Position numbers and translations under genes: made by a program
In this document: positions 1 to 10,099 of the stretch, piece by piece
Position numbering within the stretch: the stretch's first letter is position 1
Layout: each line of letters starts with the position of its first letter
Assembly: GCA_928212115.1 (NCBI GenBank)
Contig: CAKMRJ010005523.1
Location: 140,830,621 to 140,894,620, forward strand
DNA: 64,000 bases
Direction: 5' to 3'
From: Lactuca virosa
Taxonomy: Eukaryota; Streptophyta; Magnoliopsida; Asterales; Asteraceae
The notes under the pieces: generated by a model
What the model was told of the DNA's origin: nothing
Seen by the model: only the letters and a program-made list of their open reading frames with translations
The model's database searches: none

Positions 1-531
1 TAAGATTGAACATATCATTGTTATTTTCTTAGTGTATGTTGCATAATTGTACATGGTTAGGATTTTATAGCCTTAGAATTCCTGATTTAGCCTTTCTTCA
101 TGTTCCTTGGTTGGTTGTAGACTTGAGGTAGAATCATTTATTCAACTGTCTATCGAGTCTCGTATTGTGTATAATTGGCATGCAAAAAGCAATTGGCAAT
201 GATAGTAAAGATCTTTGAGAGGCAGAGTGGTGTTGGGGAGTAGTATGGGATGAGTGCCTAGATGATTTGTAGTGGTTCTGAGGAACATGTATGGTGAGTG
301 TAAAGATACCCTTGAGGAATTGAGTTCTTGTGACATAGGGGTCTTGAGAGGACGACTTGAGGCAGATACATATTGGTGTGGAAAGTAGTATTGGGCCCCT
401 ACTACTGAAAGCACCAGATCCGTACTTGACTCAAGAAGGAATCTTAGGGTATTAAGGAACTTGCAGGAGTGTGTAAGTGTTTTTGTATGTGCTTTAGCAT
501 GTTTCTGATAGTTTTCTTGTGTGTTATGAGT
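1..531 (+). other. RT-B untranslated leader (partial), first copy
   Basis: Non-coding region between primer site and gag of RT-B. The primer site itself is not in this copy; the complete leader is at 28079-28921. I see no gene. An ORF open from 469 begins upstream of the likely gag start and is probably leader sequence. Confidence 0.6.
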
Positions 532-1051
532 ATGGTGGTTACCCGAGGTTCAGGCTCCAATGACCCCGAGAGGCCGAGCGCCAGTGACGATGAGATCCAT
601 AGGATCATTGCCGCCGAGGTGGCCACAACGATTAGAGAGGCCACAACCGAGATGTTAGGATCTATTAAGACCATGCTGATCGAGACTTTTAACGAACGTT
701 ATGTCGTCGTCACTGAGGCTGCTGCTGCCGCCACCACTACAACCACTGTTGTTGCAAGACCGTAGGGGGTGATTCGTTGTGATACCAGGAGTTCAACAAC
801 ACTAAGCTCCCAGAGTTTGGTGGGACCCAGAACCTGATTACCGTGATGAGATGGATTTCTGATGTTGAGGGTTGTTTCTATAATTGCTCCTGTCAGGAGA
901 ATTTGAGGGTTAGCTTTGCACTGAACCTACTTTCCTTGGGAGCGAAGGATTGGTGCAAGTTTGTGATGGTGACTATTCCCCTGGGGAGCGTTCTGCAGTG
1001 ACTTGGGTGAGATTTACTGAGATGTTTAGAGATGAGTTTATGTCAGTGGTT

Positions 1052-1111
<60 letters not shown>

Positions 1112-1174
1112 GGCCCAGGAGTTTCTATCTCTTAAGAAGAAGATAGAGACAGTGACTGAGATCACCAGGTTGTT
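532..1174 (+). pseudogene. RT-B gag, 5' part (first copy), interrupted by RT-A
   Basis: Start of the Gag polyprotein of a Ty3/gypsy chromovirus. The start at 532 gives the N-terminus MVVTRGSGSNDPER, which parallels MVVTRHTPESS in RT-A and MVVLRPKP in RT-D. The frame runs through an Ala/Thr-rich stretch to a stop at 763-765. Homology to RT-A gag continues in other frames, with residues such as TRWISD and VERER still visible. A GA microsatellite has expanded inside the gag codons at 1052-1108. The gene is cut at 1174 by RT-A and resumes after 10104. It is dead as it stands: one stop, frameshifts and a large insertion. Confidence 0.75.
1052..1108 (+). repeat. (GA)n microsatellite inside RT-B gag
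   Basis: Nearly pure GA tract lying where related gags read VERERLAQEF, so it grew from glutamate/arginine codons. In the second copy the same place (29460-29515) is interrupted by several other bases. Confidence 0.9.
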
Positions 1175-1383
1175 TGTAACATCCCGAGTTGAGGTATACC
1201 TCGTAACCCTTGGTCTTTGAGTGATTGTCTTTTTTAGTCCCTTTATGAGATAAGGTGGTGAATGAGTATGCGGGGCGTACGTGAGTGTACGCTCGGCGTA
1301 CTAGTATGCATGCATTTGACGTGGAAGCCACTAGCGCTGGGTGGTGGTACCAAAGGTACGATGGGCGTACTAGGACCAGAGTG

Positions 1384-1418
1384 AAAACCCTAATTTAGGG
1401 TGAGTCCCCTATATAAAG
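1384..1418 (+). promoter_or_regulatory. RT-A LTR core promoter: AAACCCTAA palindrome plus TATA box
   Basis: An inverted repeat built on ACCCTAA and TTAGGGT is followed, after a short GC-containing spacer, by TATATAAAGG. The same arrangement occurs at 8714-8747, 29800-29826 and 37119-37153 in the other RT-A LTRs and, diverged, in RT-D and LTR-F. The AAACCCTAA core equals the plant telo-box, a known promoter motif. Function here is inferred from position. Confidence 0.7.
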
Positions 1419-2384
1419 GATATGATGGCCTCATTTCTGGCCACCATTCTCAGACATCAAACCCTAAGTGTTCCCTAACCCTCGTTTTAGAGCTTGTAAG
1501 TTCATTTGTGAGCCTTTGAGAGTTTTTGTGTGTTCTTGAAGAGAAGAGAAAGCTTTGGAGAAGAAGGAGTGGGAGTCCAAGCTCTAGGGTCTGAGCAAAT
1601 CTGAGTTGGGAGCTTCATATAGAGGTATAAAGCTTCAAACTTTACCACTCTTTTTTATGTGCATCATAGAAGAGACTTTTAGGTTTTTGTCCCAAAAAGG
1701 TGGAGACTTTATGAGATCTTGAGTTCCAGAGACTAGGACCAACCCCTTTGAGTATATAGTGGTGTGTAATGTCATAAAAATCCAATCTTGGGTGTTGGTG
1801 ACCATATCATCCATGCAAAGGCTTAAAGTCACTGACTTTATGGGTTAAGAGCTATTAGAGAGTCTAGATCTGAAATATGAGCCAAGGTCTTAACTGTTTA
1901 AGACCAAACAAGTGAAAAGGGTGAAACTGGAGCGTACGCCGGGCGTAATTCCAGTACGCGCAGCGTAGGGGTCGCGCATCCCCGATGCCTGCATGGCAGC
2001 CGAGTACGCCCAGTGTAAGGAGCTGGTACGTACAGCGTACTCCCTGCCATTGACTTTTGGTTGACTTTTAGGGTGTGGTCAATTTATGGACATTTATGGC
2101 CATTGAGGGGTAAAATGGTCTTTTGCCCTTCTGTGAGTTAGTGTAGCCTCTTGAGAGTCGTGATTAATTAGGGATAATTATCGTGTATCTTAGGCGGAGG
2201 CTAGGCCGGTGATTTGATTGAGTTCGAGATTTGCTGACTTCTTGCAAGGTGAGTCTTCTCACTATACTTACCTTGAGTGGTACCTTTGTGTGATTGAGCT
2301 TTTATTGTGTTTATATGTGTATTTGATATTCTGCATTATGTCTTTGTGATTTATGCTGAGTATTGTTATTATGAGCTTACTGAG

Positions 2385-2404
2385 TTGGGACCGGGGGGTC
2401 CCAA
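2385..2404 (+). other. Stable hairpin in the RT-A LTR leader
   Basis: Eight-base-pair perfect stem TTGGGACC/GGTCCCAA with loop GGGG. The 3' LTR has the same stem at 9751-9770 with loop GGAG, so the only change is in the loop. It lies just upstream of GGGGAACTCACTAAGCT, where RT-D and LTR-F also carry hairpins. Confidence 0.6.
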
Positions 2405-2733
2405 TGAGACACATTGACCGGAGGGACTTATCGAGTTATAGCCTAGAGTGCCTAATGAGTTGTGTGTGGTATCTTGGGGAACTCACTAAGCTCCGTGCTT
2501 ACCATGTTAAGTGTTATGTGTTTCAGGTACTTCCGATGATCGCAGGAAGGCCCCTACTTGATGGTACACACACTCGCATTGGAGATATATTTTGGAGGAT
2601 CCTGGTTTTTGTGATAAACAACTTTTGATAAATAAAATGTATTATGTTGATACTTGAGATTTTCGGGAAATATGACATGTGATTATTATGTTTGAAATGA
2701 AATTTTGGTTTGAAAATTTTCGATGTTACAAGT

Positions 2734-2746
2734 TGGTATCAGAGCC
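2734..2746 (+). other. RT-A primer binding site (initiator Met tRNA)
   Basis: TGGTATCAGAGCC three bases after the 5' LTR. It is complementary to the 3' end of plant initiator Met tRNA, the usual minus-strand primer of Ty3/gypsy elements. It is not a tRNA gene. Confidence 0.93.
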
Positions 2747-3400
2747 TTGGTTTGAGGGATTTGGATGCACCTCCGGGTGTATTGGACTCAAACTGGGGAT
2801 TTAAGAAAAAAAATCAAAAGAAATGATTTTTTCTAAAACGAGAAAGAGCTTTTAGAGAAAACGAGTTGGATCTGTGGATCGGTGTGTACAATCAGCCAGA
2901 GACCGAACGGTGATTTCCCAAAATACCCTTACTTTGTGTTATGAGATATTTATGAAATATTCTGTTAGAATTGCATGATAGAAATTAGGCTAGGTATTTC
3001 ATATTCTAGGGCTAGAGTTGCCTGATTTGTGATGCCTTAGCCTAGGAGATGTTTTTGATCAGTGTTATCTGCTATTTGCTCTGAGTATGTGTTGAGTTTT
3101 GAGTCGAGAGATAATCTAGGAGGAGATACCTAGATGAGATTGAGAGGGTTTCTCTTAGAGAGTAGTCTGTGATCGTGAGATATAGAGTATTTGTGAATTA
3201 GAATCCTAGGAGGAGGACTTCGGGTGACTACGGGTTTGGTGTGGAAGGTAGTATTGGGCCCATACAACTGAAAGCACCAGATCTGCAGGCAGCCTAAGTA
3301 CGAATCCTTAGGATGCTAAGGAGCAAGTAGGGGCGAGTGATCGAGTGTGAGTATACTCGAGCGAGTCTCTGATGATTTTGTGTTGTGTTTCAGAGACATC
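2747..3400 (+). other. RT-A untranslated leader
   Basis: About 650 bases between primer site and gag start. No gene is visible. The stretch GTGTTTCAG at the end, a few bases before the ATG, resembles a 3' splice site; I found no convincing long-range donor. Confidence 0.6.
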
Positions 3401-4580
3401 ATGGTAGTTACACGCCACACCCCAGAGAGCAGTGGAGTTAGCGATGACGAAATTTGCAGGATGATTCATGATGAGGTGGCCGCAGCCATTCTGGAGGCTA
3501 TTCCAGAGATGTTTGGGGTCTATTAAGACCACTATGATCGAGACATTTGATGAGCGATATGCTGCTGTTTCGGAGGCGGCTGCTGCTGCAGCGACCGCAA
3601 CTGTTGCTACTGCCAGGCCACGGGGGGTGACTCGTTGCTGTATCGGGAGTTCAGCAACACAAAGCCACCAGAGTTTGATGGGACTCAGGATCCGATTGCT
3701 GCGATGAGATGGATCTCTGACATCGAGGGATGTTTCTATACTTGTTCATGCCCAGAGCATTTGAGGATGCGGTTCGTGCTGAACCAGCTTCGCTTGGGAG
3801 CGAAGGACTTGTGGAAGTTTGCGACAGCCAGCTTTACTCCTGCAGAGCATACTACAGTGACTTGGGAGAGATTTGTGATGATGTTCCGAGATGAGTATGT
3901 TCCCCCGGTGGAGAGGGAACGGTTGGCCCAGGAGTTTCTGTCTCTCAGACATAAGACAGAGTCGGTGACTGTGATTACTCGGATGTTTCACGAGAGGGCG
4001 TTGTTCTGCCCTGAGCATGTGTCGACTGAGTAGGCACGCATAAGCCGTTATTTGAGCATTCTGAGGAGGGATATTCGAGAGTTAGTGGCGAACTCATCTT
4101 ATCGGACATTTGCTGAGCTTCAGGCAAATGCCAGGAGGAGGGAGATCGAGTTGGAGACCCAGGCCAGGGAGGATGCGGAGTCTCAGGGGAGAGACCGGCG
4201 GTCGGTGCAGTCGCAGCCGGCAGCCAAGCGGGCTAAGCCCACTGATTCGAGATCAGGAGGCCAGAAGGGCCGCACTTGTGGCAAGTGCGGCAAGAGTCAT
4301 GAGGGATCTTGTCGGGCGGGGATTTGCTACAAATGTGGCAAGGAGGGGCATATGGCGAAGGATTGCCCCAAGGGATTTGCAGTCTGTTTTCACTGCAATC
4401 AGACCAGCCATCGGAAGGCCGAGTGCCCTCAGCTTGTTCAGGGATCAGCATAGGGTTCCGCTCCTGCTGCTTTGCATGCTGCTGATGTTCAGCCGGTGAA
4501 GACCGAGGTTCCGAAGGCTCGTGGGAGAGCTTTTCAGCTGACAGCGGAGGAGGTCCGCGCAACACCTGATGTCGTGACTG

Positions 4581-4640
4581 GTATGTATTTCTTTATTGTT
4601 TATTATGAGATTTATTGTGCTTATTATGTGCTATATCTAG
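4581..4640 (+). other. Candidate intron between gag and protease of RT-A
   Basis: 60 nt, AT-rich, 5' GTATGT and 3' TCTAG. Removing it joins codons for VVTG directly to TFLVN, exactly as in RT-C, where this place is uninterrupted. Equivalent insertions are at 10700-10762 (RT-B) and 48027-48094 (RT-D). The unspliced RNA stays open through the intron in this element. Confidence 0.72.
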
Positions 4641-5083
4641 GTACATTTCTTGTGAATTTTTGTACCTGCTTTAGTGTTATTTGATTAGGGTGCGAGTCGA
4701 TCCTTCGTGTCTTTAGCTTTTAGTCGTCACATCAGTATCCGACGCGAGGAGTTGAGTTGACCTTTGAGGGGTTCTATAGCCGATGAGCATGCGGTTTTTG
4801 CTACTGATGTATTCCGAGGATGTGTGCTGGAGATTTTTGGTGTCGAGTTTCCGATTGACCTGGTACCGATCGCGATGGGTGATGTCTGTGTCATTGTGGG
4901 CATGGATTGGTTGAGCCTTTTTGGAGCAGTGATTGACTGTGAGCGATAGTTGGTGACTATATGAGACCCCCGGTGGGGGAGTGCTTACAGTTTATGGCGA
5001 GGGTACCAGATCTGGGTCAGCTTTCTGCTCTGCTGCTAGAGCGAGGCAGAGTTTGCAGCAGGGTTGTATGGGTTTCCTGGCGT

Positions 5084-5289
5084 CAATGTTGTAAAACTCG
5101 CTGAGTTGGCCGATTACTCCTCCGAGTACTCGCTACTCGGCCCCTTACCGAGGCGAGTTACAAAATTCCGAGTACTCCCCAATCGGCCCCTTACTGAACT
5201 GAGCAGTGTTGTAAAACCCGGTCAACTCGGTGATTAATATGTACAATATGCTTAACGATTTATTTTTTAACACAAACACATGTGATTAT

Positions 5290-5343
<54 letters not shown>

Positions 5344-5605
5344 TAAATTTTTTCAGTAATTATTCACGAAGTGAGACCATTATGTGTTTTTCAGTTTTTG
5401 TGTATTCACATGTATCTAATTTTGTTATATATTTCAATCAACTTAAGATTTTAACTTATGATTTTGACATATATAAGTTCCCTAAAAATATTTCTACATG
5501 AATACCGACTCCGAGTACTCCCCGAGTACTCCCGAGTACTCCTGAGTACTCGCTACTCGGTAGTCGGCCGAACAGGTACCGAGAGTAACGAGTTCTACAA
5601 CCTTG
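5084..5605 (+). mobile_element. hAT-type MITE inside RT-A pol (first copy)
   Basis: 522-bp non-coding insertion between protease and RT codons. Terminal inverted repeats CAATGTTGTAAAACTCG and CGAGTTCTACAACCTTG match at 15 of 17 positions. The flanks CCTGGCGT (5076-5083) and TCTAGCGT (5606-5613) match at 6 of 8, fitting a decayed 8-bp hAT target duplication. Inside are many copies of the palindrome GAGTACTC, a TA microsatellite, and a second copy of the left end at about 5212 (GTTGTAAAACCCGG). It carries no transposase. Confidence 0.75.
5293..5341 (+). repeat. (TA)n microsatellite in the MITE
   Basis: Uninterrupted TA tract of about 49 bases in the centre of the MITE. The second copy has the same tract at 33692-33741. 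Confidence 0.95.
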
Positions 5606-8511
5606 TCTAGCGTACGTGATGGATACGCGAATTATTTAGAGAGGCCGAGTTCTATCTCCGAGGATTCGATAGTATGCGAGTTTCCTGATGTTTTTCCCGA
5701 GGAGTTGCCAGGTGTGCCTCCCGAGAGGCAAGTGGAGTTTCAGATTGATTTGGTTCCGGGAGCGGCGCCAATCACCAAGGCACCTTATCGCCTTGCGCCA
5801 CCAGAGATGCAAGAGTTATCCTCACAGCTTTCGGAGCTGCTGGGGAAGGGATTTATTCGACCGAGTAGCTCGCCGTGGGGAGCGACGATCCTCTTTGTCA
5901 AGAAAAAGGATGGTTCACACCAGATGTGCATTGATTACCAGGAGTTGAACAAGCTAACGGTCAAGAACCGTTATCCACTTCCGAGGATCGACGATTTGTT
6001 CGATCAGTTGCAGGGGCATCTTGGTTTTCCAAGATTGATTTGAGATCGGGGTATCACCAGATGAGAGTACGTGAGGAGGATATTCAGAAGACGGCCTTTA
6101 GGACTCGTTATGGGCATTACGAGTTTGTGGTGATGCCTTTCGGGCTTACCAACGCACCGACGGTGTTCATGGATCTCATGAACCGGGTGTGTAGGCCTAT
6201 GTTGGACCGGTCGGTGATCGTGTTCATCGATGATATATTAGTGTATTCGTGGTCCATAGAGCAGCATGAGGAGCATCTGCTTGAGGTTCTTGGGGTATTG
6301 AGGTCGGAGAGGTTGTATGCCAAATTCTCCAAGTGTGATTTTTGGTTACGAGAGGTCCAGTTCCCGGGACACCTCGTTAATCAGAATGAGATTTTGGTCG
6401 ATCCGGCCAAGATTGAGGCAGTTATGCAATGGGAGGTGTCGAGATCCCCATCTGAGATCAGGAGTTTTCTAGGATTGGCCGGCTACTATTGGAGATTTAT
6501 CAGGGATTTCTCCAAAATTGCAGTTCCTCTCACCAGATTGACCGGAAGGGCGTTACATTTGTTTGGGGGCCTGAGCACAGGCATCATTTGAGACTCTTCG
6601 CCAGAGATTGTGTGAAGCTCCAGTGTTGGCTCTTCCGGAGGGAGTGGAGGACTTCGTAGTTTTCTGTGATGCGTCCATTTCATGGATGGGTGCAGTGTTG
6701 ATGTAGAGGGGTCATGTGACAGCATATGCGTTGAGGCAGTTGAAGCCTCATGAGATGGGGTATCCCACCCATGATTTGGAGTTAGGGGTAGTGGTGTTCT
6801 CCCTCAAGATTTGGCGTCACTATCTCTATGGTGTCCGGTGTACCATATACACGGACCATAAGAGCCTGAAGTATCTGATGGATCAGCCTAATCTAAATAT
6901 GAGACAGAGGTGATGGTTGGATGTAGTGAAAGACTACGACTGTGAGATCTTATATCACCCAGGCAAGGCTAATGTGGTAGCCGATGCCTTGAGCCGCGGA
7001 GCAGAGAGTGCTCCGATCCGGGATGTGTGTATGAGGATGATAGTGATGACTCCAGTCTTAGATACCATTCGAGAGGCCCAGGTGGAGGCTATGAGGTCGG
7101 AGAACCGCAAGAGAGAGCGTGTGGTTGGGCAGGTGTCCGAGTTTGTGACGGACAGTCGTGGGCTTATGACCTTCCACGGGCAGATTTGGGTGCCCTATAC
7201 AGGTGGAGCTCGCCGTATTCTGATGGAGGAAGCGCATAGATCGATATTCTCGATCCATCCAGGAGCCACTAAGATGTACTTGGACTTGAAGAGAGATTAT
7301 TGGTGGCCCTGTACGAAGAGGGACGTAGCTTGGGTAGTCGAGAGGTGCTTGACCTGTCGCCGGGTTAAGGCCGAGCACCAGCGTCCTCATGGCAAGTTGC
7401 AGCCACTAGAGGTTCCCCAGTGGAAGTGGGAACAGATTTCCATGGATTTTATCACCAAATTGCCGAGGACCGTGCGAGGTGTCGACACGATTTGCGTGAT
7501 TGTGGACCGGTTGACGAAGAGTGCTCACTTCCTTGCTATTAGTGAGAGTTCTTCTGCAGAGAGACAGGCCGAGATTTATGTGAGAGAGGTGGTAGCTCGG
7601 CATGGAGTGTCGACCTCGATAGTGTCAGATCGAGACGTGCGCTTTGCTTCCAGGTTCTGGAAGAAATTTCATGAGGAATTGGGTACACGGTTGCACTTCA
7701 GCACCGCATACCATCCGTAGACAGACGGGCAGAGCGAGCGGACGATTCAAACGCTTGAGGACATGCTTCGAGGATGTGTGATGGACTTCGGGGGAAGTTG
7801 GGACACTTATTTTCCCTTGGCTGCATTTTCTTACAACAACAACCACCATTCCAGCATCGGTATGCCCCCCTCTGAGCTTCTATATGGGAGGATGTGTCGG
7901 ACTCCCATTTGTCGGGGAGAAGTGGGACAGAGAGTGATGGGTGGCACTGAGATAGTGTTGAAGACGACTGAGCAGATTCAGCAGGTTAGATAGAGGTTAC
8001 TGACGGCCCAGAGTCGCCAAAAGAGTTATACAGACAGGCGACGATCCAAGCTTGAGTTTCAGGTTGGAGATTTTGTCCTCCTGAAGGTATCCCCATGGAA
8101 AGGGGTGATTCGATTCAGGAAACATGTCGAGTTAGGGCCCCGGTACATTGGTCCTTTCAGAGTGACCGCCAGAGTGGGTAAGGTAGCATACCGGTTGGAG
8201 CTACTTGCAGAGTTGAGTCAGATTCATAACACCTTCCATGTGTCCCAGTTAGGGAAGTATGTAGCCAATGAGACGGTAGTGGTACCCCTAGAGGACATTC
8301 AGGTGGATGCGAGCCTGAATTACATCGAGAGGCCAATCGCGATTTTGGATCGAAAGGTGAAGGTTCTGAGGAACAAAGAGGTGCCCCTGGTTCAGGTGCA
8401 ATGGCAACATCGTAGAGGGTCCGAGCTAACTTGGGAACCGGAGTCTGATATGCGAGAGCAGTATCCAGAGTTGTTTGTTGAGCATGACTTCGAGGGCGAA
8501 GTTTGATTCTA

Positions 8512-8523
8512 GTGAGGGAGAAT
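8512..8523 (+). other. RT-A polypurine tract
   Basis: GTGAGGGAGAAT immediately before the 3' LTR and just after the end of pol; the expected plus-strand priming site. Confidence 0.8.
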
Positions 8524-10099
8524 TGTAACATCCCGAGTTCAGGTATACCTCATAACCCTTGGTTTTTGAGTGATTGTCCCTTTTAGTCCCTTTATGAGAT
8601 AAGGTGGTGAATGAGTACGCGGGGCTTACGTGAGTGTACGCTCGGCGTACTCGTATGCGTGCATTTGACGCGGAAGCCACCTAGTACGCTGGGCGTACTA
8701 GGCCCAGAGTGAAAACCCTAATTTAGGGTGAGTCCCCTATATAAAGGATATGATGGCCTCCTTTCTAGTCACCATTCTCAGACATCAAACCCTAAGTGTG
8801 CCCTAACCCTCGTTTTAGAGCTTGTGAGTGCATTTGTGAGCCTTTGAGAGTTTTTGTGTGTTCTTGAAGAGAAGAGAAAGCTTTGGAGAAGAAGGAGTGG
8901 GAGTCCAAGCTCTTGGGTCTGAGAAAATCTGAGTTGGGAGCTTCATATAGAGGTATAAAGCTTCAAACTTTACCACTCTTTTTTTATGTGCATCATAGAA
9001 GAGACTTTTAGGGTTTTGTCCCAAAAAGGTGGAGACTTTATGAGATCTTGAGTTCCAGAGACTAGGACCAACCCCTTTTGAGTATATTAGTGGTGTAATG
9101 TCATAAAAATCCAATCTTGGTCGTTGGAATCAATCCATAGACGAGTTATGAGCTTCTTGACTCAAAATAGTGAACATTTTGGGTGTTGGTGACCATATCA
9201 TCCATGCAAATGCTTAAAGTCACTGAATTTATGGGTTAAGAGCTATTACAAAGTCTAGATCTGAAATATGAGCCAAGGTCTTAACTGTTTAAGACCAAAC
9301 AAGTGAGAAGGGTGAAACTGGAGCGTACGTCGGGCGTAATTCCAGTACGTGCAGCGTAGGGGTCGCGCATCCCCGATGCCTGCATGGCAGTCGAGTACGC
9401 CCATCGTACTCCCTGTCGTTGACTTTTTGTTGACTTTTAGGGTTTGGTCAATTTATGGACATTTATGGTGATTGAGGGGTAAAATGGTCTTTTGCCCTTC
9501 TGTGAGTTAGTGTAGCCTCTTGAGAGCCGTGATTAATTAGGGATAATTGTCGTGTATGTTAGGCGGAGGCTAGGCCTATGATTTGAGTTCGAGATTTGCT
9601 GACTTCTTGCAAGGTGAGTCTTCTCACTATACTTACCTTGAGTGGTACCTTTGTGTGATTGAGCTGTTTATTGTGTTTATCTGTGTATTAGATATTCTGC
9701 ATTATGTCTTTGTGATTTATGTTGAGTATTGTTATTATGAGCTTACTGAGTTGGGACCGGAGGGTCCCAATGAGACACATTGACCGGAGGGTCTTATCGA
9801 GTTATAGCCTAGAGTGGCTAATGAGCTGTGTGTGGTATCTTGGGGAACTCACGAAGCTTCGTGCTTACCGTGTTATGTGTTATGTGTGTCAAGTACTTCC
9901 GATGATCGCGGGAAGGCCCCGGCTTGATTGTACACACACTCGCATTGGAGATATGTTTTGGAGGATCCTAGTTTTTGTGATAAACAACTTTTGATAAATA
10001 AAATGTATTAATGTTGATACTTGAGATTTTTGGGAAATATGACATGTGATTATTATGTTTGAAAATGAAAATTTTGGTTTGAAAATTTTCGGTGTTACA
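8524..10099 (+). repeat. RT-A 3' LTR (first copy)
   Basis: 1576 bp, same plan as the 5' LTR: palindrome clusters at about 8621-8702 and 9323-9412, TATA at 8738-8747, hairpin TTGGGACC-GGAG-GGTCCCAA at 9751-9770. It contains about 60 bases (near 9120-9180) missing from the 5' LTR, while the 5' LTR has about 20 bases near 2015 absent here. Confidence 0.9.

Larger units (their letters stand above)
1175..2730 (+). repeat. RT-A 5' LTR (first copy)
   Basis: 1556 bp, TGTAACATCC to GATGTTACA. In order it holds a cluster of GTACGC/GCGTAC palindromes (about 1273-1375), a palindromic AAACCCTAA box and TATA box (1384-1418), a second GTACGC/GCGTAC cluster (about 1931-2042), TTGACTTT repeats (about 2050-2070), a hairpin at 2385-2404 and the block GGGGAACTCACTAAGCT just after it. 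Confidence 0.9.
3401..8506 (+). pseudogene. RT-A gag-pol polyprotein, disabled (first copy)
   Basis: Gag starts at 3401 (MVVTRHTPESS). Three zinc knuckles follow, including CX2CX4HX4C at 4325-4366 and 4385-4426. The protease has LFD then a stop where Ser of the active-site LFDSGA motif should be (4686-4688). RT carries FIDD at 6223-6234. RNase H is followed by an integrase with its HHCC finger (7230-7370) and DDE core, then a C-terminal chromodomain (about 8320-8470) and the stop at 8506. In-frame stops lie at 4031, 4451, 4686, 4947, 4962, 6704, 6911, 7718 and 7991; frameshifts lie near 3510, 3630, 6014 and 6545. A candidate intron (4581-4640) and a MITE (5084-5605) interrupt it. The normal product is a single Gag-Pol polyprotein of about 1500 residues that packages, copies and integrates the element. 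This copy cannot make it. Confidence 0.93.
1175..10099 (+). mobile_element. RT-A: complete Ty3/gypsy Tekay-like chromovirus (first copy)
   Basis: Full-length LTR retrotransposon in domain order LTR, primer site, gag, PR, RT, RNase H, integrase, chromodomain, polypurine tract, LTR. Each LTR begins TGTAACATCC and ends GTTACA. The 5-bp target duplication TTGTT is perfect (1170-1174 and 10100-10104). The host sequence is the gag of RT-B, a member of the same broad family. The two LTRs differ by several substitutions and by indels (about 60 bases near 9120-9180 are absent from the 5' LTR), so the insertion is not recent. A MITE lies inside it at 5084-5605. Confidence 0.93.

Noticed and set aside
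950..1135. ORF with a long Arg-Glu repeat as a real protein
   Set aside because: The repeat is a GA microsatellite inside decayed gag, and the second copy does not keep it open.
2353..2628. ORF of 91 residues, repeated at 9719, 30758 and 38125
   Set aside because: Lies wholly inside RT-A LTRs and owes its repetition to LTR copies; it overlaps structural hairpin and leader motifs and has no protein family resemblance.
2734..2746. tRNA gene fragment
   Set aside because: Only the 13-base complement of the tRNA 3' end is present at LTR borders (also 23652, 28066, 31142, 50228); this is the primer binding site.
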